From: Hondaea fermentalgiana
Taxonomy: Eukaryota > Sar > Bigyra > Thraustochytrida > Thraustochytriidae
Assembly (NCBI GenBank): GCA_014084085.1
Contig: NPFB01000001.1
Location: 72,033-136,032 of the forward strand
Reading direction: 5' to 3'
DNA length: 64,000 nt
Part shown: positions 37,302-46,900 of the stretch, piece by piece
How positions within the stretch are numbered: the first letter of the stretch is position 1
Layout of the letters: every line of letters begins with the position of its first letter
Translations under genes and position numbers: made by a program
Notes under the pieces: model-generated
The model's database searches: none
Told to the model about the DNA's origin: nothing
Seen by the model: the letters and a program-made list of their open reading frames with translations, nothing else

Positions 37302-38510
37302 CTAGCTCGCCGCAAGCTTGGCAGCCCCGGGCTGGAGCGAGGCCATTTTCGACGTTGCAGCAGATGCTTGCGGCGTTGACGAGGCAACAGGCGACCCGAG
37401 CTTGGACTTGGAATACGCGTACAATGTTCCCGCGGCAAGCGAGATGGAAATGAAGATGACAGACTGGGAGTTGAGCTGCGTGTTGAACATGATAATGCCA
37501 ATGATGGCCAGAGGGATCTTGTTCATGGCCCCGACCATGGCATATGTGGTGGGTGAGGTCGATTGCACGCACTGAAAGGAAGAAAGGCTGAGGAAGAAGC
37601 CAATGCAACCGCTCACCAGAACAGTCGCAATGAATCCATAGTCTGTCTCGCCCGTGATTTCGGACGAGGGGGATGAATCAAAGCTCTGAAACATGCTCTG
37701 GATATCGCTGGTGACCACCAAGTCCGTGACCATGACGAGTGGAAGAGAGAGGAGATTGTTGTAGTAAACGCGGCCAAAGGCGTTGAGTTTAGAGTCGGCC
37801 ATTGCGCGTGGCATGTAGAGAACGTAGGCTGCTGTGATTGCGCAGTTGCAAGCTGCCCAAAAGTAACCCAGTGTGTTGAACTCAAGGTCGCTGCGACCGG
37901 CCAGCACGGCACCTACAAACATGAGCCCGAGGCTGCCTGCAATGCCTTGCGAAACGCGGCGTCCGTAAAAGACATAATCGCCCATGGTAATGAGAATGTT
38001 CGTGGAGTTCTTGAAGATGGTGGCCATGGGCACAGAGAGAAGGTTGAGACTAAAGAACGAGGTGAGAAGCATGCCTACAAAGAGGAAATTCAGCGGGATC
38101 CAGGCGATGAGTTGGCGCGTCTGCAGCGAGGCAAATTGGACCCAGCCCATCCAGCGCGCAAATTGTAACAAGAGCACGCTCATGGCATTCTGGTACAAAA
38201 GGAGCACCATGTGATGGTGAAAGTGGTACGTTGTAAGGATGACCTTGTTGACGAGCGTCATGCCGATCGAGAACGTGCTGTAGATCAGACAGCTCAGCAC
38301 GGCTGTGCCGCAGAGCATCTTGAGACGCTCTAGCCATGCGGCGAGACCCTTGGAGCGAGGAGCGCTGTCTTTTTTCGAGTCTTGCGGTCCGATGAGACCG
38401 TCCATGAGGTTATCCAGCTCTGCCTCTCCAAAGCCGGCCTCGGTCACGCTGGAGGAGCTCCGACCACGCATCGGATCCTGTCGTCGCTCTGACCTCGTTT
38501 CCTCCATCAT
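37302..38510 (-). CDS. nucleotide-sugar transporter, GDP-mannose type (VRG4/GONST-like)
   Basis: 402 residues from the ATG at 38510. About ten hydrophobic segments cover residues 65-375, after a charged N-terminal tail. Family marks include NKVILTTYHFHH in the first helix pair, LQFARWMGW, FKNSTNILITMGDY and GAMNKIPLAI (about 325-334), which matches the GALNK nucleotide-binding motif of GDP-mannose transporters. These Golgi antiporters exchange GDP-sugar for GMP. The exact sugar could be GDP-mannose or GDP-fucose. The C-terminus is Ala/Ser-rich and cytosolic. Divergent from the myosin I gene. Confidence 0.88.
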   Translation of the reverse strand: MMEETRSERRQDPMRGRSSSSVTEAGFGEAELDNLMDGLIGPQDSKKDSAPRSKGLAAWLERLKMLCGTAVLSCLIYSTFSIGMTLVNKVILTTYHFHHHMVLLLYQNAMSVLLLQFARWMGWVQFASLQTRQLIAWIPLNFLFVGMLLTSFFSLNLLSVPMATIFKNSTNILITMGDYVFYGRRVSQGIAGSLGLMFVGAVLAGRSDLEFNTLGYFWAACNCAITAAYVLYMPRAMADSKLNAFGRVYYNNLLSLPLVMVTDLVVTSDIQSMFQSFDSSPSSEITGETDYGFIATVLVSGCIGFFLSLSSFQCVQSTSPTTYAMVGAMNKIPLAIIGIIMFNTQLNSQSVIFISISLAAGTLYAYSKSKLGSPVASSTPQASAATSKMASLQPGAAKLAAS

Positions 38511-38997
38511 GATTTCTGCTGGAATGAAAACTTGGCCTCGAGCACTACGCGCCGAGCACTGCTATCACCTGTTTCGTTTGGCGCCGGGGGCAAAGGGATG
38601 TTTATGATTTTTCGCTGTTTGTTACCGGGCGAGAGACGGTATCCCACGTGGAGAGACAAGACGAGGATTGTCTGACTGACTGACTGATAGATTGATTGAT
38701 TGTCTGATTGATTGTGATCTGACAGACCTCTCTCCTTCGTCGGAACGCGCCAAGCAGGTCGTTCGAACAGCGAAGAGTATGCGCCACGCTGGCCTCGGCC
38801 GTCCGCACGCAGCAGAGCAGACCCAAGCCGGCAGGCTGGCAAGTGTCCACAGGTCCGCAGAGAGACAGCCAGCAGCCAGCAGACCAGCAGACCCGGCGTT
38901 CCACTCCAACCTATCCGGAGACGCGCGCACACAAGCACACGGAGGATAGAGCAGTGTATAGGCAAAGGAATAAACAGAGTAGTAAGTAAGAAAACAG

Positions 38998-39110
38998 AAA
39001 TATGGAGAGAGAGAAACACGGGGAGAGAGAGAGAAACAGGGAGAGAAAGAAAGAAAGAAGGAAGGAAAGAGGAAAGAAAGAAAGAAAGAAACAGAGAAGA
39101 AAAAGGATTG
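38998..39110 (+). repeat. polypurine tract (GAAA/GAGA-rich)
   Basis: About 110 bases almost entirely of A and G on the plus strand, able in principle to form triplex DNA. Upstream of both divergent genes. Confidence 0.8.
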
Positions 39111-39353
39111 ACGGGAAGCAGGCAGCAGAGCCAGAACGAGGCGCGCGTGCTGCACGCGCCGAGCGAGCGAGCGAGCGAGCGAGCAGCGGCGCGCAGGGCG
39201 GGCGAGGAGCGCGCGCGGAAGACGGGCGCCCGAGGGCGGGCGGCGCTGGGGATCGGCGCGCGGCCGCAAGCCTTCGGCGAAACGACCGGGTCTCTGGAGC
39301 GACTCGAGTGGACCCACGTGCACACGCGCCCCAGCACGCTCGCACGCCAAGAA

Positions 39354-39404
<51 letters not shown>

Positions 39405-39445
39405 GAGCGAGCAAGCAATCACAAGCAAAGCGAGCGAGCGAGCGA
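39354..39445. repeat. (AAGC)n / (GAGC)n tetranucleotide repeat
   Basis: More than ten AAGC units from about 39359, then GAGC units, ending 30 bases before the myosin I ATG. Probably transcribed as leader. Confidence 0.9.
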
Positions 39446-39475
39446 GCACACGGGGCCCAAGCTGTACGCAAGAAG

Positions 39476-42400
39476 ATGTCGAGGGCCACCAAGGGAGGCA
39501 CCTTTGCCAATGCCGCCATCTCAGAGCGCAAGGTGGTGGGCGTGGAAGACATGGTAATGTTGTCGCGCATCGAAAATGAAGCCATCCTTGAAAACTTGCG
39601 CAAGCGCTTCGTCGCCAAGGAGATCTACACCTACATCGGAGACGTGCTCATCGTGTGCAACCCGTTCGAATGGCTGCGGCTCTACGATACACCTTTCATT
39701 AAGATGTACGAGAATGGTGTCCGCGCCGACCTTGCACCACACATCTTTGCTGTTGCCGAGTCCGCCTTTCGCAACATGCTTCTTGAAGAGGAAAAACAGT
39801 GCATTATCATCTCGGGAGAGTCTGGCGCCGGCAAGACTGAGGCCGCCAAGCAGGTCATGAACTACATTGCCGCCGTCTCGGGAAGCGGCGCTGGAGACCG
39901 CAAGGTGACCGAAGTCAAGCAGATCGTTGTCGAGTCCAACCCGGCCCTCGAAGCCTTTGGCAATGCCATGACGCTGCGCAACAACAACTCCTCTCGTTTC
40001 GGAAAGTACTTTGAGCTCAAATTCGATCTCGCCAACGGCGGCACACCCCGCGGCGGCTTCGTCACCAACTACCTGCTGGAGAAGTCACGCGTCGTGCGTC
40101 CAGGGCCTGGTGAGCGCTCATTTCACATCTTTTACCAGCTTTGCCGCGGTGCCCCTCGCGATGTCATCGAGAACCTCGGCCTCTCCGACCCCGAGTCCTT
40201 CCAGTGCCTAGCCATGTCGGGCGTCACTGATATTGACAACGAAGGCGGTCGTGTCGACGACACAACCGAGTTCAAGGAGACTGTGCACTCGCTGCAGACC
40301 ATCGGCGCCTTTCCGGAAGACCAATTCGATCTCTTTACTGTCGTGGCCATTTGCCTCCATCTGAGTAATGTGAGTTTCTACGCCGTCAACGTTGACGGCG
40401 CAGAAGGCAGTGAGGTCGCCGATGCGCGGGCGCTCGAACCCGTCGCCGCGCTCATGGAGGTCGATTCCAGCGCGCTCGCCTACGCGCTCACGTATCGCAC
40501 CCTCACGACCATGGCCCCTGGCGGTCGCCTCGAGACCTACCAGGTGCCTCTCAACCCGACGCAGGCCACTGCGGCTCGCGACGCGCTCGCCAAGGATCTG
40601 TACTCGCGTCTCTTTGACAATCTCGTCATGCGCGTCAACAAGGCGCTCGAGAATACTGGCAATAACACGCGCATTTCTATGCGGCGCGACATGCGCAAGA
40701 TCGGCGATGAGGACGGCCTCAGCATTGGTGTTCTCGATATCTACGGCTTTGAGATTTTCGAGAACAACCACTTTGAGCAGTTCTGCATCAACTACGTCAA
40801 TGAAAAGCTCCAGCAAATCTTCATCGAGCTCACCATCAAGTCCGAGCAAGAGACGTACGCTTCTGAAGGCATCCAGTGGCAGTCCATTCCGTATTTTGAC
40901 AACAAGGTCGTGTGCGACCTGATCGAGGCCAAGAAGCCCCCTGGCATCTTTGCCATTCTCGACGATACCGTCAAGACCGCCCATGCGCTCGGCAGCGCTG
41001 ACGACAAGTTTCTCGAGAAACTCCAGTCGTTCCATAGCTCCCATGCGCACTACAGCAAGTTCCGCGGTGGCTTTTCCATTCTCCACTACGCCGGTCGCGT
41101 CAACTACAACGGTGACGGCTTTGTCGAGGCAAATAAGGATACCCTTAGTCAGGATCTTCAGCTCTTGGTGCAGAGCAGCACCAACACCTTTGTCGCCGGA
41201 CTTTACCCGGAAAAGATCGACCTTGATCAGCGTCGTCAGCCCACCACGGCCGGCTTCAAAATCAAGCGTCAGTGTGGCGATCTCGTCTACGCACTCATGG
41301 ATTGTGCTCCGCACTACGTGCGCTGCATCAAGTCAAACGACGAAAAGCGCGCAGGTGGATTCGATGACGACCGCGTCATGTACCAGGGCATGTACCTCGG
41401 TCTTCTCGAGAACGTCAAGGTGCGTCGTGCCGGCTTTGCCACGCGCATGGAGTTTGACCGCTTCATCGCCCGCTTCAAGGTTCTTGGCGCCGGTCGCCTC
41501 GACCCGCAAGTGCTCGCGCATGGCACGGACTACGACATTGCTGCGGCAATTCTCACCGTTGCCATGGACACCGTTACGGAGCTGCAAAAGCCGGGAGAGG
41601 CGCAGCTCGGTCGTACCATGGTCTTCATCAAGTCTCCCGAGACCTACTTTAAGATGCAAGAAATGCGCAAGTCTCTCGTCGGTGAGCAGGCCATCAAGAT
41701 CCAAAACCTCTGGCGTCGCTTCGCGAACCGTCGCGACCTTGTCTCGCTGCGTCTTGAGATGGCCGAGCTCTGGAACGAACAGGGCAAAGAGGCCACGCCT
41801 GCCGATCTTCTGCGCAACTACTATGCCTTTTACATCAAGGACCGCCCCCTGCTTTCGGCCATTAGCGACCTTCTCGAATGGTTTCAGGCCAACGAAATCA
41901 AAAAGGAGCGTATTCAGTATACAGAGCAGCTCTCGCGTCTCGATGTCCACGGCCGCTTCGTCCCCATCGTTTTTGTGCTCACCGATGCTGCCATGTACCT
42001 TGCGGAGTGGCGTGTTAAGCCGGGCCAGCCGCGCATGGCCCCTGGCGGTCGCGGCCTTGCCCGCGAGCAAGAATACCAGCTCTATCTTCGTCGCCGCACG
42101 GCGCTCAACAAGATTCAGGGCGTCATGCTCAGTCTGGAGGCCGATGATCTCGTCGCCATTCTCTGCGAGCCCCAGGAGAAGCTCAAGAAGCCCATCAAGG
42201 ACGGCTTCGAGGATAAGAAGAAGATCAAGCGCTGCCAGGAGACACAGCAGCCCTTTTCCTTCTTTGGCGCCTCCAAACACCAGTGCTCCTCTACCGGTGG
42301 AGTCTACGTCAAGGAGGTCATGTCCCCGGAGAAGATCCCATTGCCCGACCGTGGCTTCTACACGCCTGTGGAAGTCCACTCGAGCGTCCCGGGTCTCGTT

Positions 42401-43456
42401 TCCGTCGAGATGCGCGAAGACGTGGTGGTCATGTCTGAGAAGAAGGCCGAAATTGTCGCCGTCTTGCGTAACCTCGTGACGCTCGCCAAGGGTGGCGCCG
42501 CGCAGATGAATCAGCTTGATCGTGAGGCGCTCCGCAAGCAAATGCAGACGCCCCAAGAGGCCCCCATGGCGAACGTTCTGTACGACTATGCGGCTACCCA
42601 GGAGGACGAACTTGAACTCACGGAAGGCACCAAGGTGGAGCTCCTCGACACCGCGCATAGCGATTGGTGGCTCGGCAAGTACAAGGGCAAGACGGGTCTT
42701 TTTCCTGCCTCGTACGTACAAAAGCTCGCCGCGCCCATTGTCAAACCCAAGCGAGCCAACCCGAACCGGTACAAGATGGACGTCAGGTTTGAGAACACGT
42801 GGCACCTGAACCAGGCGACCGTGCCTGCGCTGAGCAACACGCCCAAGGGCGCGATCGAATTCCGACGGGACGAGGGCATTTCCGAGATGCGTCTGGGCAA
42901 ATCCGGAGGCAAGATTGTTGTTCACGTCCCGCTTGGTGTAGCGGGTCGCAAGCTGCGTGAGATTCAGGCTGCTCAGGCTGAGCGCGCAGCGCGTCGCGAA
43001 GCCGAGCGCCAGGAACTCTTTGAGCTGCGCAAGCAGAATGCTCAGCGTCGCGAAGCGCAGCGCCGCGCCGATCGCGAAAAGCGCCTCGACGCGAAGAAGG
43101 CCAAACGTCGGCAGGAAAAGGCCAAACGCGACAAGGAGACGGACGCGATGAACTTTGGTGCTCGGAATGCCGCCATGGGTGGCGCCTCTTTTGCTGCGCG
43201 CATGGAGGCCCAACGCCGCGACGATGGCGGCCGTACGGGAGGAGGCAGTGCCGCGAGCGCCGCACCTCCGCCCTGGGTCACTGCTCGTTCCAACAAGCCT
43301 GCGGCTGCGCCCAAGAAGCCCGCGCCTCCCAAGAAGAAGGAGGTGTGGGAGGCCTATCGCGACGACGACACGGGCGACATTTACTACTATAATGTTGAGT
43401 CCGGCGAAACCACCTGGGACAAGCCTCGCGGTTTTACTGGCCAGGTCATTGCCTAA
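39476..43456 (+). CDS. class I myosin with TH1, SH3 and C-terminal WW domain
   Basis: 1326 residues from ATG 39476. An actin-activated ATPase motor: P-loop GESGAGKT (114-121), switch I NNNSSRFGK, switch II LDIYGFEIFE, motor to about residue 730. One IQ-like segment follows (AIKIQNLWRRFANRR), then a TH1 lipid-binding tail (about 780-1020), an SH3 domain (about 1031-1090; VLYDYAATQEDELEL, DWWLGKYKGKTGLFPASYV), a highly charged Arg/Glu/Lys helix (about 1160-1225), a Pro/Lys linker, and a WW domain at the end (about 1291-1318; WEAYRDDDTGDIYYYN and TTWDKP). SH3 after TH1 is the usual long-tailed myosin I design for endocytosis and actin assembly. The terminal WW domain is the unusual part. Confidence 0.93.
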   Translation: MSRATKGGTFANAAISERKVVGVEDMVMLSRIENEAILENLRKRFVAKEIYTYIGDVLIVCNPFEWLRLYDTPFIKMYENGVRADLAPHIFAVAESAFRNMLLEEEKQCIIISGESGAGKTEAAKQVMNYIAAVSGSGAGDRKVTEVKQIVVESNPALEAFGNAMTLRNNNSSRFGKYFELKFDLANGGTPRGGFVTNYLLEKSRVVRPGPGERSFHIFYQLCRGAPRDVIENLGLSDPESFQCLAMSGVTDIDNEGGRVDDTTEFKETVHSLQTIGAFPEDQFDLFTVVAICLHLSNVSFYAVNVDGAEGSEVADARALEPVAALMEVDSSALAYALTYRTLTTMAPGGRLETYQVPLNPTQATAARDALAKDLYSRLFDNLVMRVNKALENTGNNTRISMRRDMRKIGDEDGLSIGVLDIYGFEIFENNHFEQFCINYVNEKLQQIFIELTIKSEQETYASEGIQWQSIPYFDNKVVCDLIEAKKPPGIFAILDDTVKTAHALGSADDKFLEKLQSFHSSHAHYSKFRGGFSILHYAGRVNYNGDGFVEANKDTLSQDLQLLVQSSTNTFVAGLYPEKIDLDQRRQPTTAGFKIKRQCGDLVYALMDCAPHYVRCIKSNDEKRAGGFDDDRVMYQGMYLGLLENVKVRRAGFATRMEFDRFIARFKVLGAGRLDPQVLAHGTDYDIAAAILTVAMDTVTELQKPGEAQLGRTMVFIKSPETYFKMQEMRKSLVGEQAIKIQNLWRRFANRRDLVSLRLEMAELWNEQGKEATPADLLRNYYAFYIKDRPLLSAISDLLEWFQANEIKKERIQYTEQLSRLDVHGRFVPIVFVLTDAAMYLAEWRVKPGQPRMAPGGRGLAREQEYQLYLRRRTALNKIQGVMLSLEADDLVAILCEPQEKLKKPIKDGFEDKKKIKRCQETQQPFSFFGASKHQCSSTGGVYVKEVMSPEKIPLPDRGFYTPVEVHSSVPGLVSVEMREDVVVMSEKKAEIVAVLRNLVTLAKGGAAQMNQLDREALRKQMQTPQEAPMANVLYDYAATQEDELELTEGTKVELLDTAHSDWWLGKYKGKTGLFPASYVQKLAAPIVKPKRANPNRYKMDVRFENTWHLNQATVPALSNTPKGAIEFRRDEGISEMRLGKSGGKIVVHVPLGVAGRKLREIQAAQAERAARREAERQELFELRKQNAQRREAQRRADREKRLDAKKAKRRQEKAKRDKETDAMNFGARNAAMGGASFAARMEAQRRDDGGRTGGGSAASAAPPPWVTARSNKPAAAPKKPAPPKKKEVWEAYRDDDTGDIYYYNVESGETTWDKPRGFTGQVIA

Positions 43457-43973
43457 ACAACGTTGTGAGCGTGTATGCACGCGCTCACAAATGTGCTCAT
43501 TTACCTTTTTCTCGTCTGCTGTCGTCTCGTTTGGTCTCCTCTCGGACTTGCCCTTTTCTGTGTGTTTTGTGGGCCTTTGTTGCCAAGTCGTAGAACTGAC
43601 GAAATGGTGGAGGAGGAGAAAAGGGTTAACACTTGTCTGCACTGTCTGCAAATCTCTAAATTCCCCAAAAATAATCTTCTGTTTTCGTTGCTCACTTTTT
43701 TTTTTTGGACTGAAAGGGGTGTCATCCTCTGTTTTACCAGCACTGGCCCACGATGTTGTCTTTTCAAAACGTCATCCGAGATAAGGCCTGACTGTAAATG
43801 TCGCCGTCGCAGCATTGACCGAGACCTTCGCAAAATCGATAGTAACAAGGGGAGAGAGAAGACTTCAACAAAAAAAATTAAGAAAAGGATAGGAGAACAC
43901 AATCGTATCCTGCGAGGTATAGCTAGGCAGTAAGTAGCTGACCAACAACTAACGAGCATGCTGTGGCGACCAA
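43457..43973. other. convergent spacer between two myosin genes
   Basis: 517 AT-rich bases between two myosin stop codons. A small inverted repeat, GAGCG...CGCTC, lies at about 43467-43486. No gene seen. Confidence 0.5.
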
Positions 43974-46900
43974 CTAGAGCGTTTCCGGAAGCTTGCTTTC
44001 ATACTTTTGCGCAATTTCCCGCAAGTACGGGTTCAGGTCGTTGATGGCCTTCAAAAACGCCTTGTCAGGAACGGAAGGCAAAGCACTCGCATCTTTCTTG
44101 ACCAGAGCCTCGATTTGCTCGTCGCGCCACGACAAGAGGGTACACAGCGTCTCGTTCGCCTGTTCAGCATGCTCTGCACGGGAATCCGCCTGAGCAAGCT
44201 TGCGCAGGACTGTGTTGTGACGGGCGCGTGTCTCGACGATCTCGTCCATGAGCGCAATGTTCTCCTTCATGAGCGAGGTAATCGACGCGGGAAGCTCCTG
44301 CATCATGGCCGCCGTCACTGTTGACGTTATCTCTCCCGCATCCTTGTGCGGCTCCTTTCGGTCATCATCGTACATATCGAGCGTCTTGGACTCTTCGTGC
44401 TCCCGTCTCTCTGCACTCTTTTGCAGTCTTCGCACCTGGTCGCGCAATGCATCGAGTTCAAGAGCTTGGTCTTCGTTCTCCCGTTTCAAGGTCTCGATTT
44501 TGACGCGCTCTTGCTCGAGCGAAGCGTCAGCGAACCCGCACTGCTTGAGCGCTTCTTCTGCGCGCTTATCGGCGAGTTGGGCGCTGTTGCGAATCTTTTC
44601 GAGCTCGGCCTGAAGATGCTCGACACTACGCTCTGCGGTCTCGGCGCGACGCAAGAGTTCGTGCTCCTCCCTTTTCCTGTCGCCATCGCCACGAATATGC
44701 TCCTGGACCGACTTGAACACCACATCCACTGCATCCTCCATGGTCCGAGGAGAGACGCGGCGACCTTCCGTTCGCGGTGAAGTGACCGCGGAGGTCCCTG
44801 TTTTGCTACCCTGGCCAAAGAGTGCCAGCACAAAGGAATTGAGATCGCTCAGCCGCGACACGACCGTCTTTTCGCGCTGCTCCCACCTGAGGATGGCGAG
44901 CTCTTGATCCGGGGATGCCATCAAGCTTACGACAGACGCACGTGGAGATCGCGGCGATCGCGGTGTTCGTGAGGTTTTCGACGCCCGTGATTGCGAGCGA
45001 GGACGTGCGGGGGATGTGGCAATATCTACCGCATTTGGCCGCATAGCGCCGTGGAAAAGTCGCGGTGAGGGCCCACCTGCGGGTGACTTGGCGGCGGCCT
45101 TCTCGGCGCGAACGTCCGTCTCCGAGGCAAGCTCGCTGTCCGGAGTCTGCGGAGAGCTGTCAGGCGTGCTCCATAGCGAGTGGGCGGCGTCCACCTTTTG
45201 CTGACCTCGCTTCAAAGCGCGCGCGAGCTCTTCGCGAAAAGCAGCTCGCGTTCGCATCCCACGGATGAAACTCTGCACGCGAACAATTTTGCGCACAAAT
45301 CCTACAAAGCGTACGCGAACGGAGAAGGCCTGAATGCGCAACGCGGCGCGCTCGCGCTTGGCAAGCATGGAGCGTCGAAAGGTGCGCGAAATGATGCGCG
45401 AGGCGGCTGTCAGCCTCGAGGCAACGGTGCGGTCGAGCTTTTCGGCAAGCTCGCGCCGCAAAAAGACCTTGGTGTGACCAAGCTGCCATTGCGCGTTGTC
45501 GTTGAGCCCAAAGATACGCGAGACGTAGCGCACGAGCTCACTGCAGTCGCGAGCCGTCGGCGCGAGCACGCGAAACCTGCGATAGAACGCCTCGTGGGGT
45601 TCCCGCAGTGCATAGCCCTGGTCCCGAATGCGGATCGTCTCGAGCATGCCTGCATGGCGGAGCTGATCAAGGCACTTTTTGGAGTGGAAGAACCCCGGGC
45701 GCTTGACCTCGTTTGGCTTGATGCAGCGAATAAAGTGCGGCTCGCAAGCCTCGAGACGCGACATGAGCGTATTGAGCTGCTTTCGGAACTGCTCCGACAC
45801 GGTCGGCGGGCGCAGCGACGCGGCGCGCTTGCGGGCGCGCTGCTTGCCGGACTTGGCGTCGCGGGCGCCTCCAAAAAGATTCTGGAACCACATCTCGGAG
45901 GAACCTCTCATCACCGCGGCAAGACCTTCCGAAAGGGAGTCATTGTTCTTTTGCAGAAAGCCGTCGACAGTGTATTGCACCGCGCCAGCGTAGTGGGCAA
46001 CGCCAAAGCAAGCATCATTGCCAAAGCGAGGAAAGACATAATGAGGATGGATGCCCTTGTGATTCGTGTGCAGTTTGCGCAGCAAGCTCTGGTCGGAACC
46101 ACGCGGCATTAGACATTCCTCGTCGAGCAGACTGAGCAGAGACACGTTCGAGGTCTCGATGAGGTCCAAACAAGCCTTGTTGTCATTGAACTCAATGCGC
46201 GACCAGTCAATACCCTCGCAGGCATACTCTTCCTGTTCGACCTCGAAGATGTGTTTGTTGAAGTGGCGCTGCAGGCGTTCATTGGCAAAGTTGATTGCGA
46301 ATTGCTCGAAAGAATTCGTTTCAAAGACCTCAAAGCCGTAAATGTCGAGAATCCCAATCGAACGGCCCGTTCCTGGGGAACACAGCGAGTCGATGGTTGC
46401 TGTCGAGTCGAGCGAGGCGGAGCGGCGCAGAACAGCCTGCTGTCGACTTCCCACCGCGTTCATGGCATGCCCCGCAAGGCTCGTGTTGATGCGCTGAATG
46501 AGCCAGCGGAATAATAGCGCGTAGAGCGCCTTCGCCAGAGCGTCGCGCTTGCCTCGCGCGGTGGTCGCTTTGACGGGCGTGTGGATCGTCTCGCCGCCAA
46601 CGGTGACGACGTTGGTGCATAGGGCCATTTCCAGCTCTGTTTCCTCGAGACCAAGCGCTTTGGCAGCGGCGGCGAGCTCGTCGGGCTCGCACCGAGAACC
46701 TTCCTGCTGCTCGAGACGCGAGTCGTGGATGGCGATCTGGCCAAGGAGAAGGACGGCCGCCAGGGTCTGGAAGACGGCATTTCGTTCCACCTCCGAAACG
46801 CCGACAGTCTCCATGCAGTGCACCGTGCGGGCAAATTTGGTGGCGTCGTTGGTCTCCTGCAAGGCCAAGCCCACGCCCTCGGCAATGTAGACAATTTCAT

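Larger units (their letters stand above)
38511..39475. other. divergent promoter region with purine and tetramer repeats
   Basis: 965 bases between the transporter and myosin I starts. Contains GATT/GACT repeats near 38670-38715, a 120-base purine-rich GAAA/GAGA tract at 38998-39110, (GCGA)n at 39162-39186 and AAGC repeats at 39354-39445. Open frames here are multi-frame repeat translations. No gene called. Confidence 0.6.

Noticed and set aside
36871..37608. 245-codon minus-strand open frame overlapping the transporter C-terminus
   Set aside because: The overlap is a shifted reading of the transporter; the unique part lacks family features and sits in a convergent 3' spacer.
38507..39618. 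Leu/Ser-rich minus-strand open frames between transporter and myosin I
   Set aside because: They are translations of AAGC, GCGA and GAAA repeats; the apparent membrane segments are repeat artefacts.
43467..43486. GAGCG...CGCTC inverted repeat after the myosin I stop, as a terminator hairpin
   Set aside because: Factor-independent hairpin terminators are a bacterial feature; the stem is short and this is a eukaryotic genome.
41333..43651. 772-codon antisense open frame across myosin I
   Set aside because: Shadow of the myosin coding strand; no motifs.
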